Origin: 4572-13 sp964594065
GTDB taxonomy: Bacteria > Planctomycetota > Phycisphaerae > Sedimentisphaerales > Anaerohalosphaeraceae
Direction of reading: 5' to 3'
NCBI GenBank assembly: GCA_964594065.1
Contig: CAZQKX010000003.1
Span: 54,748-118,747 of the forward strand
Length of the DNA: 64,000 bases
A program made the translations under genes and the position numbers. Positions 7,682 to 16,388 of the stretch are shown piece after piece. Within the stretch, counting starts at the first letter, position 1. Every line of letters starts with the position of its first letter. The notes below the pieces were generated by a model. It worked only from the letters and a program-made list of their open reading frames with translations. It was not told where the DNA came from and did no database searches.

Positions 7682-8592
7682 AAATGGTCATATCCCCCCG
7701 CCTTAACATCAACAATCCTGCCATCCGGCAGCAATTGCTGAATATTCATCGTATCCGTTACTGTACCAATTTGTGTAATATGTATATGGTCTGCCGTTTT
7801 CAGCTTATCATACTCCGCAACGTCGAGGGTAAACAACAGTTCAAAGTCCTCCCCATCGTAGAACACTGCATAGAACGGATCATCCGTTTTCTTTGCCGCT
7901 TCGGAGACCGGTATCTTTTCTGTCTCAAGCAATGCGCCGACCTTACTTTGTGTGCAAATACGATTCAGGTCCGGACTCAATCCATCCGTAATATCTATCA
8001 TTGCATGAATCCTCGCTGCTTTTGTAATTGCCAGGGCTTCTCTGATCCGAGGTGTAAAATGCAGATGTTTGCCGTGCATCGACCCGCCCAGCGAACCGGT
8101 CACACAGATTACATCTCCTGCCTTTGCTCCGCTTCGCCTGACCGGCAGATGATAATCGCTGGGCCTGCTTAACATCGTTACATTAATCGCAAAGGATTCG
8201 GCCGTCTCCTTCCACTTGGTGATATCACCACCGATCAGCGTACAGTCAAACAGGTCTCCGGCTTCTGTAATGCCCGCATAGATTTGTTTAAGTTCATCGG
8301 CCCCATAATCAGTTGGCAGCGCCACAGCCACCACTGCACAGACAGGGATCGTCGCCATCGCCGCACAATCACTCAAACTCGCAGCCATTGCCTTATACGA
8401 CGCCTCCTCCAGCGTACACTGCTGCAGATCAAAATGCACCCCATCCAAAAGCATATCCGTCGTCACCAACAGTGTCCCGTCATCGCCGGCCCGAACCTGC
8501 GCCATATCGTCACCGATCCCGATGGGAAACTGTTCGACAGAAGCTTTGCTTTGTGCCGCAAACCAGGATGTGATTTGGTCTTCATTAGACAT
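7678..8592 (-). CDS. thiL: Thiamine-monophosphate kinase
   Basis: ThiL phosphorylates thiamine monophosphate to the diphosphate cofactor. Family motifs are seen in order: GIGDDMA, TTDMLLDGVHF, SLSDCAAMA, GGDITK, VTGSLGGSMHGK, and IDITDGLSPDLNRI; length 304 residues is normal. A longer frame starts at 8631, but its first 13 residues (YTYIPVYLHT) are translated from the neighbouring GTATAC repeat, so the ATG at 8592 is preferred. It forms an operon with tsaE. Confidence 0.92.
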   Translation of the reverse strand: MSNEDQITSWFAAQSKASVEQFPIGIGDDMAQVRAGDDGTLLVTTDMLLDGVHFDLQQCTLEEASYKAMAASLSDCAAMATIPVCAVVAVALPTDYGADELKQIYAGITEAGDLFDCTLIGGDITKWKETAESFAINVTMLSRPSDYHLPVRRSGAKAGDVICVTGSLGGSMHGKHLHFTPRIREALAITKAARIHAMIDITDGLSPDLNRICTQSKVGALLETEKIPVSEAAKKTDDPFYAVFYDGEDFELLFTLDVAEYDKLKTADHIHITQIGTVTDTMNIQQLLPDGRIVDVKAGGYDHL

Positions 8593-8597
8593 TTTTA

Positions 8598-8631
8598 AAG
8601 TATGTAGGTATACAGGTATGTAAGTATACAA
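8598..8631 (-). repeat. GTATAC-rich repeat, left inverted copy
   Basis: A 34-bp AT-rich repeat of ACTTACATACCTGTATAC units. It matches 9034-9067 in inverted orientation at 31 of 34 positions, so the four-helix-bundle gene lies between inverted copies. A related copy is at 29821-29855. Confidence 0.8.
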
Positions 8632-8640
8632 ACATCGTGG

Positions 8641-9006
8641 TCATCTAAAATCCTCTATTTTTCTATAGTACAGTGTTAACAGTTTACTGACTTCTTCTGC
8701 TATACCGTGCATCTTGGTTGTATCATAATAACCAAGCTCTTTCGATAAAATCAGATAATATCGAGTTTCTTCGAGCGAAGCATGGGCAATTGTGAGGTAT
8801 CTTTGCTTTTCCGCTTTTGTTCGTTTCCTATATCCCTCAGCAATATTGGCAGGTACAGACACCGCAGAACGCCTTACCTGTGAAACAAGTCCATACAGTT
8901 CATCTTTCGGAAACTCTTTCGTTGCTTTATAAACATGCAAGACCAACTGATGCGCCTTTTGCCATACAAACAAATCCTCAAACCTTCCAACCTTCTTCCC
9001 TGCCAT
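8641..9006 (-). CDS. Four-helix-bundle protein of the S23 (23S rRNA intervening sequence) family
   Basis: A 121-residue protein with the S23/IVP signatures: FEDLFVWQKAHQLV at the N-terminus, LYGLVSQVRRSAVSVPANIAEGY in the middle, and SLEETRYYLILSKELGY near the C-terminus. Family members form a pentameric four-helix bundle; relatives include the accessory protein of diversity-generating retroelements. Its function is unknown in most hosts. Members are often found as stray single genes. Here it is set between inverted GTATAC repeats, between thiL and argH, with no retroelement nearby. Confidence 0.9.
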   Translation of the reverse strand: MAGKKVGRFEDLFVWQKAHQLVLHVYKATKEFPKDELYGLVSQVRRSAVSVPANIAEGYRKRTKAEKQRYLTIAHASLEETRYYLILSKELGYYDTTKMHGIAEEVSKLLTLYYRKIEDFR

Positions 9007-9030
9007 CGGTAGCCCCTTCTGAAATCTATC

Positions 9031-9083
9031 TACTTGTATACTTACATACCTATATACTTATATACTTGCATCCCTGTATACTT
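9031..9083 (+). repeat. GTATAC-rich repeat, right inverted copy
   Basis: A 53-bp run of TATACTT/ACATACC units lying between the S23 gene start and the argH stop. Positions 9034-9067 are the inverted match of 8598-8631. Confidence 0.8.
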
Positions 9084-9086
9084 AAA

Positions 9087-10478
9087 TCACTGTTCTTTCA
9101 GCTTATCTTTCCAATAGGCGATCTGCGCTTTTGCGTTTTCCGGCCCGGCGGCGCCTTTGGACTGGTACGATCGACAGACCCCCGCCGGGTCGAGCGTCTC
9201 GAACACATCCTTTTTGATTTTATCACAGGCCGCCTGAAACTGTTCGATCGTCAACTCGCTCAACTTTTTCTTGCCTTCGGATTCGCATTGTGCTACCAAT
9301 CCGCCGACGATGCCGTGTGCCTGCCGGAACGGAACGCCCTTTCGTACGAGGTATTCGGTCAGAGCCGTTGCATCCAGAAAGCCCTCATCCAGTCCCGCGG
9401 CAATGTGCTTGGTATTAAACGTTGTATGACTGACGATCGCTTTCGTCATCTGCAGACACGCATCCGTCGTATCAGCGGCGTTGAAAACGTGAATCTTGTC
9501 TTCCTGCAAATCCCGATTATACGTCGACGGCTGCGCCTTCAAAATCGTCAGCATTGCTACCAGCGCTCCGTAAATCGTTCCCGTCTTGCCCCGGATCAAC
9601 TCCAGCGTGTCCGGATTCCGCTTTTGCGGCATCATGCTCGAACTGGTGCAGTAGGCATCATCGGTCTTGATAAACGAAAATTCACTGGAAGTATAAATGA
9701 TCCAGTCCTCGGCCAGCTTTGACAAATGCGTCGAGACCAGCGAACAACAGAAGATAAACTCCGCACAAAAATCCCGATCCGAAACCGCGTCGATGCTGTT
9801 GTATTTGATGTCCCGAAATCCAAGCGCTTCGGCTGTCATATCCCGATCCAGCGGCAAGGTCGATCCGGCCACCGCTCCGGACCCCAGCGGGCACACATTC
9901 AGCCGACCCCGGCAGTCTTTCAATCGGCTATAGTCCCGCGCCAGCATCTCGACAAAACTGAGCAGATACGACGCGACCGTCGCCGGTTGTGCCCGCTGCA
10001 AGTGCGTATAGGTCGGCATGATATTGTCGATGTACTTTCCGGCAAGTTTCACAAAAGCGATCTGCAACTGTGTAATCCGTGTTAGCAGGATTTCGATCTC
10101 GTCCCGCATCCACAGCCGAATATCCGTTGCCACCTGGTCATTCCGGCTTCGTCCGGTATGCAGTTTTCTGCCAGCATCGCCAATCTTTTTGATCAGCGCT
10201 GACTCGATCGCCATGTGAATATCTTCCTGCGACTTATCAAACTTGAACTTGCCCGCGGCGATGGTTTCGCCGATCTCCAGCAAACCTTTTTTGATCTCGG
10301 CCGCCTCGGCTTTGGTGATGATCTTGACCACTGCCAACATCTCCGCATGCGCGATCGAGGCGGCGATATCATACTTATACAGCCGCTGATCGTACGACAG
10401 CGACTCGACAAAATCCACCGCCAGCTCATCGACCGAACCGCTCAACCGCTTTTCCCAACTCTTGTCCTGTTTAGCCAT
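9087..10478 (-). CDS. argH: Argininosuccinate lyase
   Basis: Splits argininosuccinate to arginine and fumarate, the last step of arginine synthesis. At 463 residues it has the standard length. The fumarase/aspartase superfamily signature SSMMPQKRNPD is present (about residue 275), with HTGRSRNDQVATDIRLW, the TYTHLQRAQPA segment and the C-terminal GVPFRQAHGIVGG region. The ATG at 10478 is chosen because GAGGAAA lies 8 bases ahead; an upstream TTG at 10496 would start before this site. It is a single gene with its own sigma-70 promoter. Confidence 0.96.
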   Translation of the reverse strand: MAKQDKSWEKRLSGSVDELAVDFVESLSYDQRLYKYDIAASIAHAEMLAVVKIITKAEAAEIKKGLLEIGETIAAGKFKFDKSQEDIHMAIESALIKKIGDAGRKLHTGRSRNDQVATDIRLWMRDEIEILLTRITQLQIAFVKLAGKYIDNIMPTYTHLQRAQPATVASYLLSFVEMLARDYSRLKDCRGRLNVCPLGSGAVAGSTLPLDRDMTAEALGFRDIKYNSIDAVSDRDFCAEFIFCCSLVSTHLSKLAEDWIIYTSSEFSFIKTDDAYCTSSSMMPQKRNPDTLELIRGKTGTIYGALVAMLTILKAQPSTYNRDLQEDKIHVFNAADTTDACLQMTKAIVSHTTFNTKHIAAGLDEGFLDATALTEYLVRKGVPFRQAHGIVGGLVAQCESEGKKKLSELTIEQFQAACDKIKKDVFETLDPAGVCRSYQSKGAAGPENAKAQIAYWKDKLKEQ

Positions 10479-10524
10479 GGCATTTTCCTCGCACAACTGT
10501 TTTTTCCGTAATTACTTAAACAAA

Positions 10525-10553
10525 ATAGTACGTCGAGCTGACAGCCCTGTCAA
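10525..10553 (-). promoter_or_regulatory. Sigma-70-type promoter of argH
   Basis: On the minus strand TTGACA (10548-10553), a 17-bp spacer and TACTAT (10525-10530), about 50 bp before the argH start. Confidence 0.75.
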
Positions 10554-10660
10554 GCTTGCTTTTATCCGCATCGTGTTATTTATTCGAAAAAAACGTGAGT
10601 AATCGGCTCTGCTGGCGCATAATACTTATGAAAGCCGGCGATCAAAGCAGGGAAACATAG

Positions 10661-11248
10661 ATGGAACCTCAGATGAAACAAACAGATGACAGCTCTTTGG
10701 AAATTCAGACAGGTGCGCCCGGCGTCTGGCGTGGCGTGCTTGCGCGGACGATTCCGCAGTTATATGGATTGTTTATCCGGCGGGGTATCGATGCAGGATT
10801 GGCAGAGGAGCTAACGCAAAGAACCGTCTTTGATGCGATTCGCCGCTACGAGACCTACGAATCATCCAAGGGCAGCCCCGAGCAATGGATGTTTACGATC
10901 GCCAAAAACAACCTCGCTCTGGAAATGCGAAATCGATCGACCCATGCCAGGCCGGACAGCGATGTTTTGAAATATCTTGAAGCCATGGATTCGGCACCGC
11001 TGCCCGATGAAGTTTTAGAGCGAAAGGAGACCACACAATTGGTACGCACCGCCCTTTCGCAACTGGATGATAAAGAGCAGCTAGTTTTAAAAAGTAAATA
11101 TCTCCACGACATGACTGCCCGCCAGATCGGCAAAGCCATAAAGCTTAGCGAAAAGGCCGTCCACAGTTTGCTATATCGGGCTCGAAATTCCCTGCGTAAT
11201 AAGTTAATCCAACTGGCCCCTCAATTTAGCCAGGAGCAAAATATATGA
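10661..11248 (+). CDS. ECF RNA polymerase sigma factor, module 1
   Basis: A 195-residue ECF-type sigma factor. Region 2 covers about residues 30-95 (AEELTQRTVFDAIRRYETY, then GSPEQWMFTIAKNNLALEMRNR) and region 4 about 125-180 (LSQLDDKEQLVLKSKYLHDMTARQIGKAIKLSEKAVHSLLYRAR). Its stop overlaps the following anti-sigma gene by 4 bp. Such factors redirect RNA polymerase to a small regulon on an envelope or extracellular signal. The target promoters cannot be told from the sequence. Confidence 0.88.
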   Translation: MEPQMKQTDDSSLEIQTGAPGVWRGVLARTIPQLYGLFIRRGIDAGLAEELTQRTVFDAIRRYETYESSKGSPEQWMFTIAKNNLALEMRNRSTHARPDSDVLKYLEAMDSAPLPDEVLERKETTQLVRTALSQLDDKEQLVLKSKYLHDMTARQIGKAIKLSEKAVHSLLYRARNSLRNKLIQLAPQFSQEQNI

Positions 11249-12225
11249 AAAAGCACAATGAACAATTTGAAAAAAATATTTCTCGCCTGGTCAAATCGAC
11301 CCGCGAGTCACAGATACCGTCTGAAAGCTTCACCAACAACCTGATCGATGAGGCCCTGAAAGAACTTCCAAAAGATCAATCCAGGCGGCAGAAAAGGAAT
11401 ATCACCATGAAATCAGTACTTCAAAATCTTTTCAAAGTCACAGCATGTGTCCTCGTCATCGCCGGCATTTTTTCTTTATTTAAAACAGGATTCTTTAATC
11501 AAACACAAGAATCTACCAAACCAAAAGAAAAAATGCTTTTTACTAAAATGAACAATCATCACAACGATCAGGTCGCGATTCCACTGGTTCTGCCAAAGCC
11601 AATGTTTGTTGGTACACCCGAGAATCTGGCCGGAATGGAAAACCTGGAAAAACCCTTAGGTAAACCCCGGCCGCCCTTTTATGCTCCCGCAGGAACTAAA
11701 AATGTCGCATTAAATAAATCCGTCACCAGTTCCGAACCGGAACCAATCATGGGAACGCTGGACATGATCGTCGATGGTGACAAGGAAGCCACCGAAGGCA
11801 GCGTCATCGAATTGGGGCCGTTCGACCAGTGGATCGTGATTGACCTGGAAGACGAGTACGATATTTATGCCATCGTTTTCTGGCATTTTCACAAAACCGC
11901 CCGCGTGTACTTTGATGTTGCCGTTCAGGTTTCCAGTGACCCGAAATTCATCACAGATGTCACCACCCTATTTAATAATGACCACGATAATTCTCTGGCT
12001 TTAGGCGTTGGCACTGATCTTTATTATGTCGAAACTTTTGAAGGCCGTCTGATCGATGCCAGGGGCGTCAAAGGCCGTTATGTGCGTCTGTACAGTCAGG
12101 CTAACAACCAGAACGATTATAGCCACTACATCGAAGTTGAAGTGTACGGCAAGCCGACAGACGATGCCAACGAGCAAGATACATCAGGTCCTACGGTAAA
12201 AAAAAATTCGAGCCAATACCGCTAA
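11245..12225 (+). CDS. Anti-sigma-like membrane protein with discoidin-type (F5/8 C) domain; probably 5' half of a split gene
   Basis: A 326-residue protein: cytoplasmic N-terminus (about 1-65, KNISRLVKSTRE), one membrane helix (about 67-85), a linker with the motif LPKPMFVGTPENL (about 119-131), and a galactose-binding/discoidin-like beta-sandwich (about 150-305; NVALNKSVTSSEP, FDQWIVIDLEDEYDIYAIVFWH, GRYVRLYSQ). It is coupled to the sigma gene by ATGA. The frame ends just after an A9 run (12198-12206); one added A would continue it into the VWA gene, which begins with a second copy of the LPKPMFVGTP linker. Confidence 0.75.
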   Translation: MKKHNEQFEKNISRLVKSTRESQIPSESFTNNLIDEALKELPKDQSRRQKRNITMKSVLQNLFKVTACVLVIAGIFSLFKTGFFNQTQESTKPKEKMLFTKMNNHHNDQVAIPLVLPKPMFVGTPENLAGMENLEKPLGKPRPPFYAPAGTKNVALNKSVTSSEPEPIMGTLDMIVDGDKEATEGSVIELGPFDQWIVIDLEDEYDIYAIVFWHFHKTARVYFDVAVQVSSDPKFITDVTTLFNNDHDNSLALGVGTDLYYVETFEGRLIDARGVKGRYVRLYSQANNQNDYSHYIEVEVYGKPTDDANEQDTSGPTVKKNSSQYR

Positions 12226-12239
12226 AGTTACCAAAGCCA

Positions 12240-13790
12240 ATGTTTGTGGGCACCCCGCAAAATTTGACTTTGTGTCTACACGGAAAGCAAAACATACCCT
12301 GTCTACTTAATAAAAGCATATATACTCCCATGGCACACGGTGGGACTACACCGCCGAATGGTGAGAATGTCGATGCGATGTTCTTTAAGACCTACGGCGT
12401 CAATCCTTTTGTCGACACTGAGGACGATCATCTTTCGACTTTTGCCATCGATGTCGACACCGGCAGCTATACCGTTTGCCGCCGCTATCTGAACGAGGGC
12501 AACCTGCCGCCCAAAGAAGCTGTCCGCGTCGAAGAGTTTGTCAACTACTTCAAATATGACTATCCTGCCCCACGTGAGGATACCTTTGCCGTCTTCTTCG
12601 AAGCGATGCCATGGCAACTTGGACACCAGCGTAAAAACACGCATCTGATGCGCATCGGCCTGAAGGCCATGGAAGTGCCCGAGGAATACCGAAAGCCCGC
12701 CATTCTGACCTTTGTGATCGACGTCTCCGGCTCGATGAACCGTGAAAATCGCCTGGGCCTGGTCAAGCGCAGCCTGCGTCTGCTGGTGGATAAACTCCGC
12801 CCCGAAGACAAGATCGGCATCGCCGTCTATGGCAGCCGCGGCCAAAAGATCCTTGATCCGACTGCTCTGACCAACAAAGCAGCTATTCTCGAAGCGATTG
12901 ATGCGGTCCAACCCGGCGGTTCCACCAATGCCGAAGAAGGCATTCGCATTGGCTATGACATGGCCGACAAAGCATTCGTCCCCGGCTATATCAATCGGGT
13001 CATCCTCTGCTCCGACGGCGTGGCCAATGTCGGCCGCACTGGCCATGAAGATATCTTCAAACAGATCAAAGCCAAAGCCGACAAGGGCATCACGCTGTCG
13101 GCACTCGGTTTCGGCATGGGTAACTACAACGATGTGCTGATGGAACAACTCGGCGACAAAGGCAATGGCTACTACGCCTACATCGATACGCTGGACGAAG
13201 CCAAACGTCTGTTCAGCAACCTGACCGGTGCTCTGCAAGTCGTCGCCCGCGATGTCAAGATACAAGTTGACTTTAATCCTGATGTTGTTCGCAGCTATCG
13301 ACTCATCGGCTACGAAAACCGGGATGTCGCTGATATCGACTTCCGCAACGACACCGTCGACGGCGGTGAAATCGGCGCTGGACACGCCACCACCGCCCTG
13401 TACGAACTGAAACTGTGGCCCGACAAAGCCGGTGACATCGCAACAACGTATATTCGCTACAAGGATCCCGATACGTTCGAGGTCACAGAGATCAGTGCTG
13501 ATTTCGACACACATCAGATAACAGAAGGATTTGATGATATCAGCAGCTCGTTTGCACTGGCATCCGTCGTGACGGAATTCGCAGAGATCATGCGCGAAAG
13601 CTACTGGGCTAAAGGTGCTACTCTGGAAGATACACTTACCAAAGCCAAACAAGTCCGCAGCGAAAATGCCGGTGATGAAGACCTCAACGAACTGGTCGAC
13701 CTGATTTCCAGAGCCACCAAGATGCTCGATGAAAAGCAACCTCGTCAAGGCACTCCCGAATCGGCCGATATCGAATACCTAACACCTTGA
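12240..13790 (+). CDS. VWA-domain protein (YfbK-like); probably 3' half of the split gene
   Basis: From the first ATG the frame gives 516 residues: linker MFVGTPQNL, a von Willebrand N-terminal region (about 40-105, VNPFVDTEDDHLSTFAIDVDTGSY), a VWA domain with MIDAS residues (DVSGSM, GGSTNAEEG, CSDGVANVG), and a YfbK-type C-terminal domain. No ribosome site precedes the ATG at 12240 or the next one at 12330. The frame is open backward to the A9 run, reading KFEPIPLKLPKPMFVG, a copy of the linker in the preceding gene. It was therefore probably made as one protein of about 845 residues with the anti-sigma/discoidin part. Confidence 0.8.
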   Translation: MFVGTPQNLTLCLHGKQNIPCLLNKSIYTPMAHGGTTPPNGENVDAMFFKTYGVNPFVDTEDDHLSTFAIDVDTGSYTVCRRYLNEGNLPPKEAVRVEEFVNYFKYDYPAPREDTFAVFFEAMPWQLGHQRKNTHLMRIGLKAMEVPEEYRKPAILTFVIDVSGSMNRENRLGLVKRSLRLLVDKLRPEDKIGIAVYGSRGQKILDPTALTNKAAILEAIDAVQPGGSTNAEEGIRIGYDMADKAFVPGYINRVILCSDGVANVGRTGHEDIFKQIKAKADKGITLSALGFGMGNYNDVLMEQLGDKGNGYYAYIDTLDEAKRLFSNLTGALQVVARDVKIQVDFNPDVVRSYRLIGYENRDVADIDFRNDTVDGGEIGAGHATTALYELKLWPDKAGDIATTYIRYKDPDTFEVTEISADFDTHQITEGFDDISSSFALASVVTEFAEIMRESYWAKGATLEDTLTKAKQVRSENAGDEDLNELVDLISRATKMLDEKQPRQGTPESADIEYLTP

Positions 13791-13825
13791 AAAATGCTCC
13801 TTAAATTGACTCCCTGTCTTCCTAT

Positions 13826-13852
13826 AGCCCGCCCCAAAAGCGGGCTTTTTTC
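13826..13852 (+). terminator. Rho-independent terminator after the VWA gene
   Basis: AGCCCGC (13826-13832) pairs perfectly with GCGGGCT (13840-13846), followed by a T-run. It ends the first ECF module. Confidence 0.85.
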
Positions 13853-13894
13853 TTAAATTAGTTCCGTTTTTCTATAAAATTCCACTCTTTGAGG

Positions 13895-13924
13895 TTGCGC
13901 AATGGCTCTCAAACCGTCTATAAT
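13895..13924 (+). promoter_or_regulatory. Promoter of ECF module 2
   Basis: TTGCGC (13895-13900), 18-bp spacer, perfect TATAAT (13919-13924), 30 bp before the sigma-factor start. Confidence 0.6.
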
Positions 13925-13954
13925 AGTGTAAACAAAAGGCATTAGGAGAGATTT

Positions 13955-14476
13955 TTGAGGCCAAAAGAGAACATACTTTTAAAACTGCTGGACAAGTCCG
14001 GCCACAAACTGCACGGGATGCTCTATCGCCTGACACTGGATGAAGACGCAGCCGAGGATTTGATGCAGGAGCTATTTATCCGGCTGTGCGAGCTGAAACA
14101 GCCACAAAAAATCAAAAATCTCGAAGCCTATGCCTGCCGGATCGCCATCAATCTGGCGTTTGACCGGCGGCGAAAACAACGCTCTTTTACATCTATCCCG
14201 GAACAATTTACGGACCGGCGTATTCAAAGCGTCGATTTCCGATTGCTGCAAAAAGAACAACTGACAAAAACTCTGGAAGCGGTCGATAAACTGTCCGACC
14301 TGACCCGTGAATGCATCGTCCTGCGGCATATCGAGCAAATGGACTATGACCGGATCGCAGAAAGAATGAACAAATCTCAACAGCAGATACGCGGCATATG
14401 CTCGAAAGGCATCCAGCGGGTCCGTGAAATATTAAACGCCCATCCAACGATTTCTTTTAAGGAATCAATCAAATGA
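13955..14476 (+). CDS. ECF RNA polymerase sigma factor, module 2
   Basis: A 173-residue ECF sigma factor: region 2 about residues 15-80 (LDEDAAEDLMQELFIRL, NLEAYACRIAINLAFDRRR) and region 4 about 108-160 (VDKLSDLTRECIVLRHIEQMDYDRIAERMNKSQQQIRGICSKG). The start is a TTG with AGGAGA well placed ahead of it; no ATG fits. The stop overlaps the next gene by 4 bp. Target genes are unknown. Confidence 0.85.
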   Translation: MRPKENILLKLLDKSGHKLHGMLYRLTLDEDAAEDLMQELFIRLCELKQPQKIKNLEAYACRIAINLAFDRRRKQRSFTSIPEQFTDRRIQSVDFRLLQKEQLTKTLEAVDKLSDLTRECIVLRHIEQMDYDRIAERMNKSQQQIRGICSKGIQRVREILNAHPTISFKESIK

Positions 14477-14868
14477 ATCACTATACCGAACAAAATATCG
14501 AAGAACAATTAGACGAATTAGCCGCAATGAAACCCAGCGATGAATCCGCTAAACGAATAAACCGGAATATTCGCAGCATGATCTCAAACACCCAACCCAC
14601 AAATAACAGATGGCTGTTGTACTATATGACATCAGCGGCGGCGGTTTTGATTGTCGCCCTCTGCCTGTTACAGGTCCCCGAACTGCCAACAATCGCCAAA
14701 AATTCTGTACGAACAAAGATTGCCCCGGCTTTAACGCTGGCACAGTTGAACGCCGTGTTTAACAAAGGCGGTGAAAAGGCACTGGATGAGCATTTTGATA
14801 AAGTTTATGCAAAAAGGGATGCGCAACCCGAAACAATCACATTACAGGAAATCTTGAAGGAACTCTAA
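14473..14868 (+). CDS. Putative anti-sigma factor, single-pass membrane protein
   Basis: A 131-residue protein with a soluble N-terminal part (about 1-48), one membrane helix (about 51-66, YYMTSAAAVLIVALCLL) and a short outer segment. It has no clear zinc-binding HxxxCxxC motif. The call as anti-sigma rests on its topology and on the ATGA overlap with the ECF sigma gene. Confidence 0.6.
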   Translation: MNHYTEQNIEEQLDELAAMKPSDESAKRINRNIRSMISNTQPTNNRWLLYYMTSAAAVLIVALCLLQVPELPTIAKNSVRTKIAPALTLAQLNAVFNKGGEKALDEHFDKVYAKRDAQPETITLQEILKEL

Positions 14869-14885
14869 CCGAAAGGATATTTAAA

Positions 14886-16043
14886 ATGAAGAAAAATTAT
14901 TTATTAACAATTCTATTACTATCTCTGTTTACAATCAATCTCACCTATGCCTACCCACCCGATAACGCGGCTGTGATTTACTACCAATACATGGTAAACT
15001 TTACCAAGCCGGATAATGCACTCTGGGATCAGATTAATCAAGTCGCGAAAGGCGAAATGAAAGTTAACGAACAAGTTCGGAAGTATATCGAATCCAAGCA
15101 GCAGTTGATCGATGCCCTCGAAACTGCCTCCGAAATTCCGAATTGCGACTGGGGACTGGATTTCTCCCTGGGTATGTCTCTGGAAGTCCCTCACATGTCA
15201 AAGATGAAATGTTTTGCTCAAATTATCATTGCAAATGCAAAAATTAAAATCCAACAAAAGCAATATCAGGAAGCCCTGAATCTGAGTCTTACTAATTTAC
15301 GCATGGCCGGCCATGTCGGTAATGACACACTCATCTCCTATCTTATCGGAACCGCCATGTCGGCTTTATCTTATGATACCATAGGAGATGTCCTCTCTGC
15401 CATGCCGCCTGATGCAGCAACCTTAATCGAACTTCAAAGGGAATTCCGATTGCCTGAGTATCATATACTGAATATCAAAACACCGCTCCTGAGCGAAGTT
15501 CGGTGTTTCACGAATGAAATCATGCTAATGAATGAAAAGAAAAAAGAATACCTTCAGCAGATTGTAACCTATGAGCAACATAAAGAGGAAATTACAATGC
15601 TGACAGAAGCTGATCCCGAATTCCTGCAGGCATCCGCAGAATACTATCGACAATTCTTTGACAAGTATATTGCCGCACTGGACGAACCTTACGAGAAAGC
15701 AATAGAAACTTTCAAAAAGCTGGCAGATGAGCCGGGAAAAGATTTTGAGGCCGGCAACAAGAAAGCCTTTGCAACTGCTCTGCTTGCTCCGGCAACAACA
15801 AGAGTATACGATATTGATGTCCGCCGAAGAACTCATCAGAATGCACTGCGTACAGCGATAAAACTCTATCAGTACTATGTCAAAAAAGGAGCTTTGCCGG
15901 AAAAACTGCCCGCCGCATTCCCCAAAGACCTTTTCAGCAACAAATCGTTTGAATACGTTAAAACCGATAAGGGCTTTACACTTCGCTGCAGGAAGGCGGA
16001 CACTAAAGACAAAACGTGGGAATATGAATTTAAGATACAGTAA
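14886..16043 (+). CDS. Secreted Planctomycete-type protein of unknown function, paralogue of 25141-26406
   Basis: A 385-residue protein with a signal peptide (MKKNYLLTILLLSLFTINLTYA), then a mostly helical body. Features shared with the protein at 25141-26406 include an N-terminal PDNAAxxYxxA/Y segment, a NCDWGLDF / HCNWEFDP segment, KNIA-type helices, and a C-terminal LPEKLPAAFPKDLFSNKSFEYVKT / LPERLPFNSPKDLFSDKPFLIIKT segment followed by KGFTLRCRK / NGFKLKCQR. A good ribosome site (AAAGGA) precedes it, 17 bp after the anti-sigma gene. I do not recognise a function; it may be the extracytoplasmic partner or target of module 2. Confidence 0.7.
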   Translation: MKKNYLLTILLLSLFTINLTYAYPPDNAAVIYYQYMVNFTKPDNALWDQINQVAKGEMKVNEQVRKYIESKQQLIDALETASEIPNCDWGLDFSLGMSLEVPHMSKMKCFAQIIIANAKIKIQQKQYQEALNLSLTNLRMAGHVGNDTLISYLIGTAMSALSYDTIGDVLSAMPPDAATLIELQREFRLPEYHILNIKTPLLSEVRCFTNEIMLMNEKKKEYLQQIVTYEQHKEEITMLTEADPEFLQASAEYYRQFFDKYIAALDEPYEKAIETFKKLADEPGKDFEAGNKKAFATALLAPATTRVYDIDVRRRTHQNALRTAIKLYQYYVKKGALPEKLPAAFPKDLFSNKSFEYVKTDKGFTLRCRKADTKDKTWEYEFKIQ

Positions 16044-16061
16044 CCAAACGTTTATGTAGCT

Positions 16062-16094
16062 AACGGGCTGACCTTAAGGTCAGCCCGTTTTTTT
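16062..16094 (+). terminator. Rho-independent terminator of ECF module 2
   Basis: A perfect 12-bp stem (16062-16073 with 16078-16089), TTAA loop, followed by a T8 run. Confidence 0.92.
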
Positions 16095-16112
16095 TAACCT
16101 TTTTCTAAGGAT

Positions 16113-16370
16113 TTACTCTTTATTTCCAATAAACTTCATTGCCAGCCAGGGAATGGCAAAACAGAGCATCACGGCCATTTTCCACATACCGATGCCAACT
16201 AAATTCGCCGTGTAAAAGAATTTTTTCGTAATCATTTGATCCATTTGCCACAGTCCGGAATGAAATGAGTAAATCCACTCGCCGCCAAGAAGAATCATGA
16301 CCATCCAAATCAATTGCACTGCAAATCCCATAAGCATGCACCAGAACAATAGCTTCCTGATCTTTTCCAT
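16113..16370 (-). CDS. Small membrane protein, DUF6868-like, copy A
   Basis: An 85-residue protein with two membrane helices (about residues 6-28 and 54-76). It is a paralogue of 17449-17694: both begin MEKI.K.LFW and share Y.H near the middle and IPWLAMK near the end. The pattern recalls DUF6868, a family of unknown function. It is the last gene of a four-gene membrane-protein unit; an AAAGGG ribosome site supports the start. Confidence 0.6.
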   Translation of the reverse strand: MEKIRKLLFWCMLMGFAVQLIWMVMILLGGEWIYSFHSGLWQMDQMITKKFFYTANLVGIGMWKMAVMLCFAIPWLAMKFIGNKE

Positions 16371-16388
16371 AATATAACCCTTTCCCTT

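Noticed and set aside
8641..9006. Diversity-generating retroelement accessory protein
   Set aside because: The S23 fold is related, but no reverse transcriptase or template/variable repeat pair was seen in the window.
12303..13748. 481-codon minus-strand frame opposite the VWA gene
   Set aside because: A shadow of the plus-strand gene, which has clear VWA MIDAS motifs; the antisense product has no recognisable domain.
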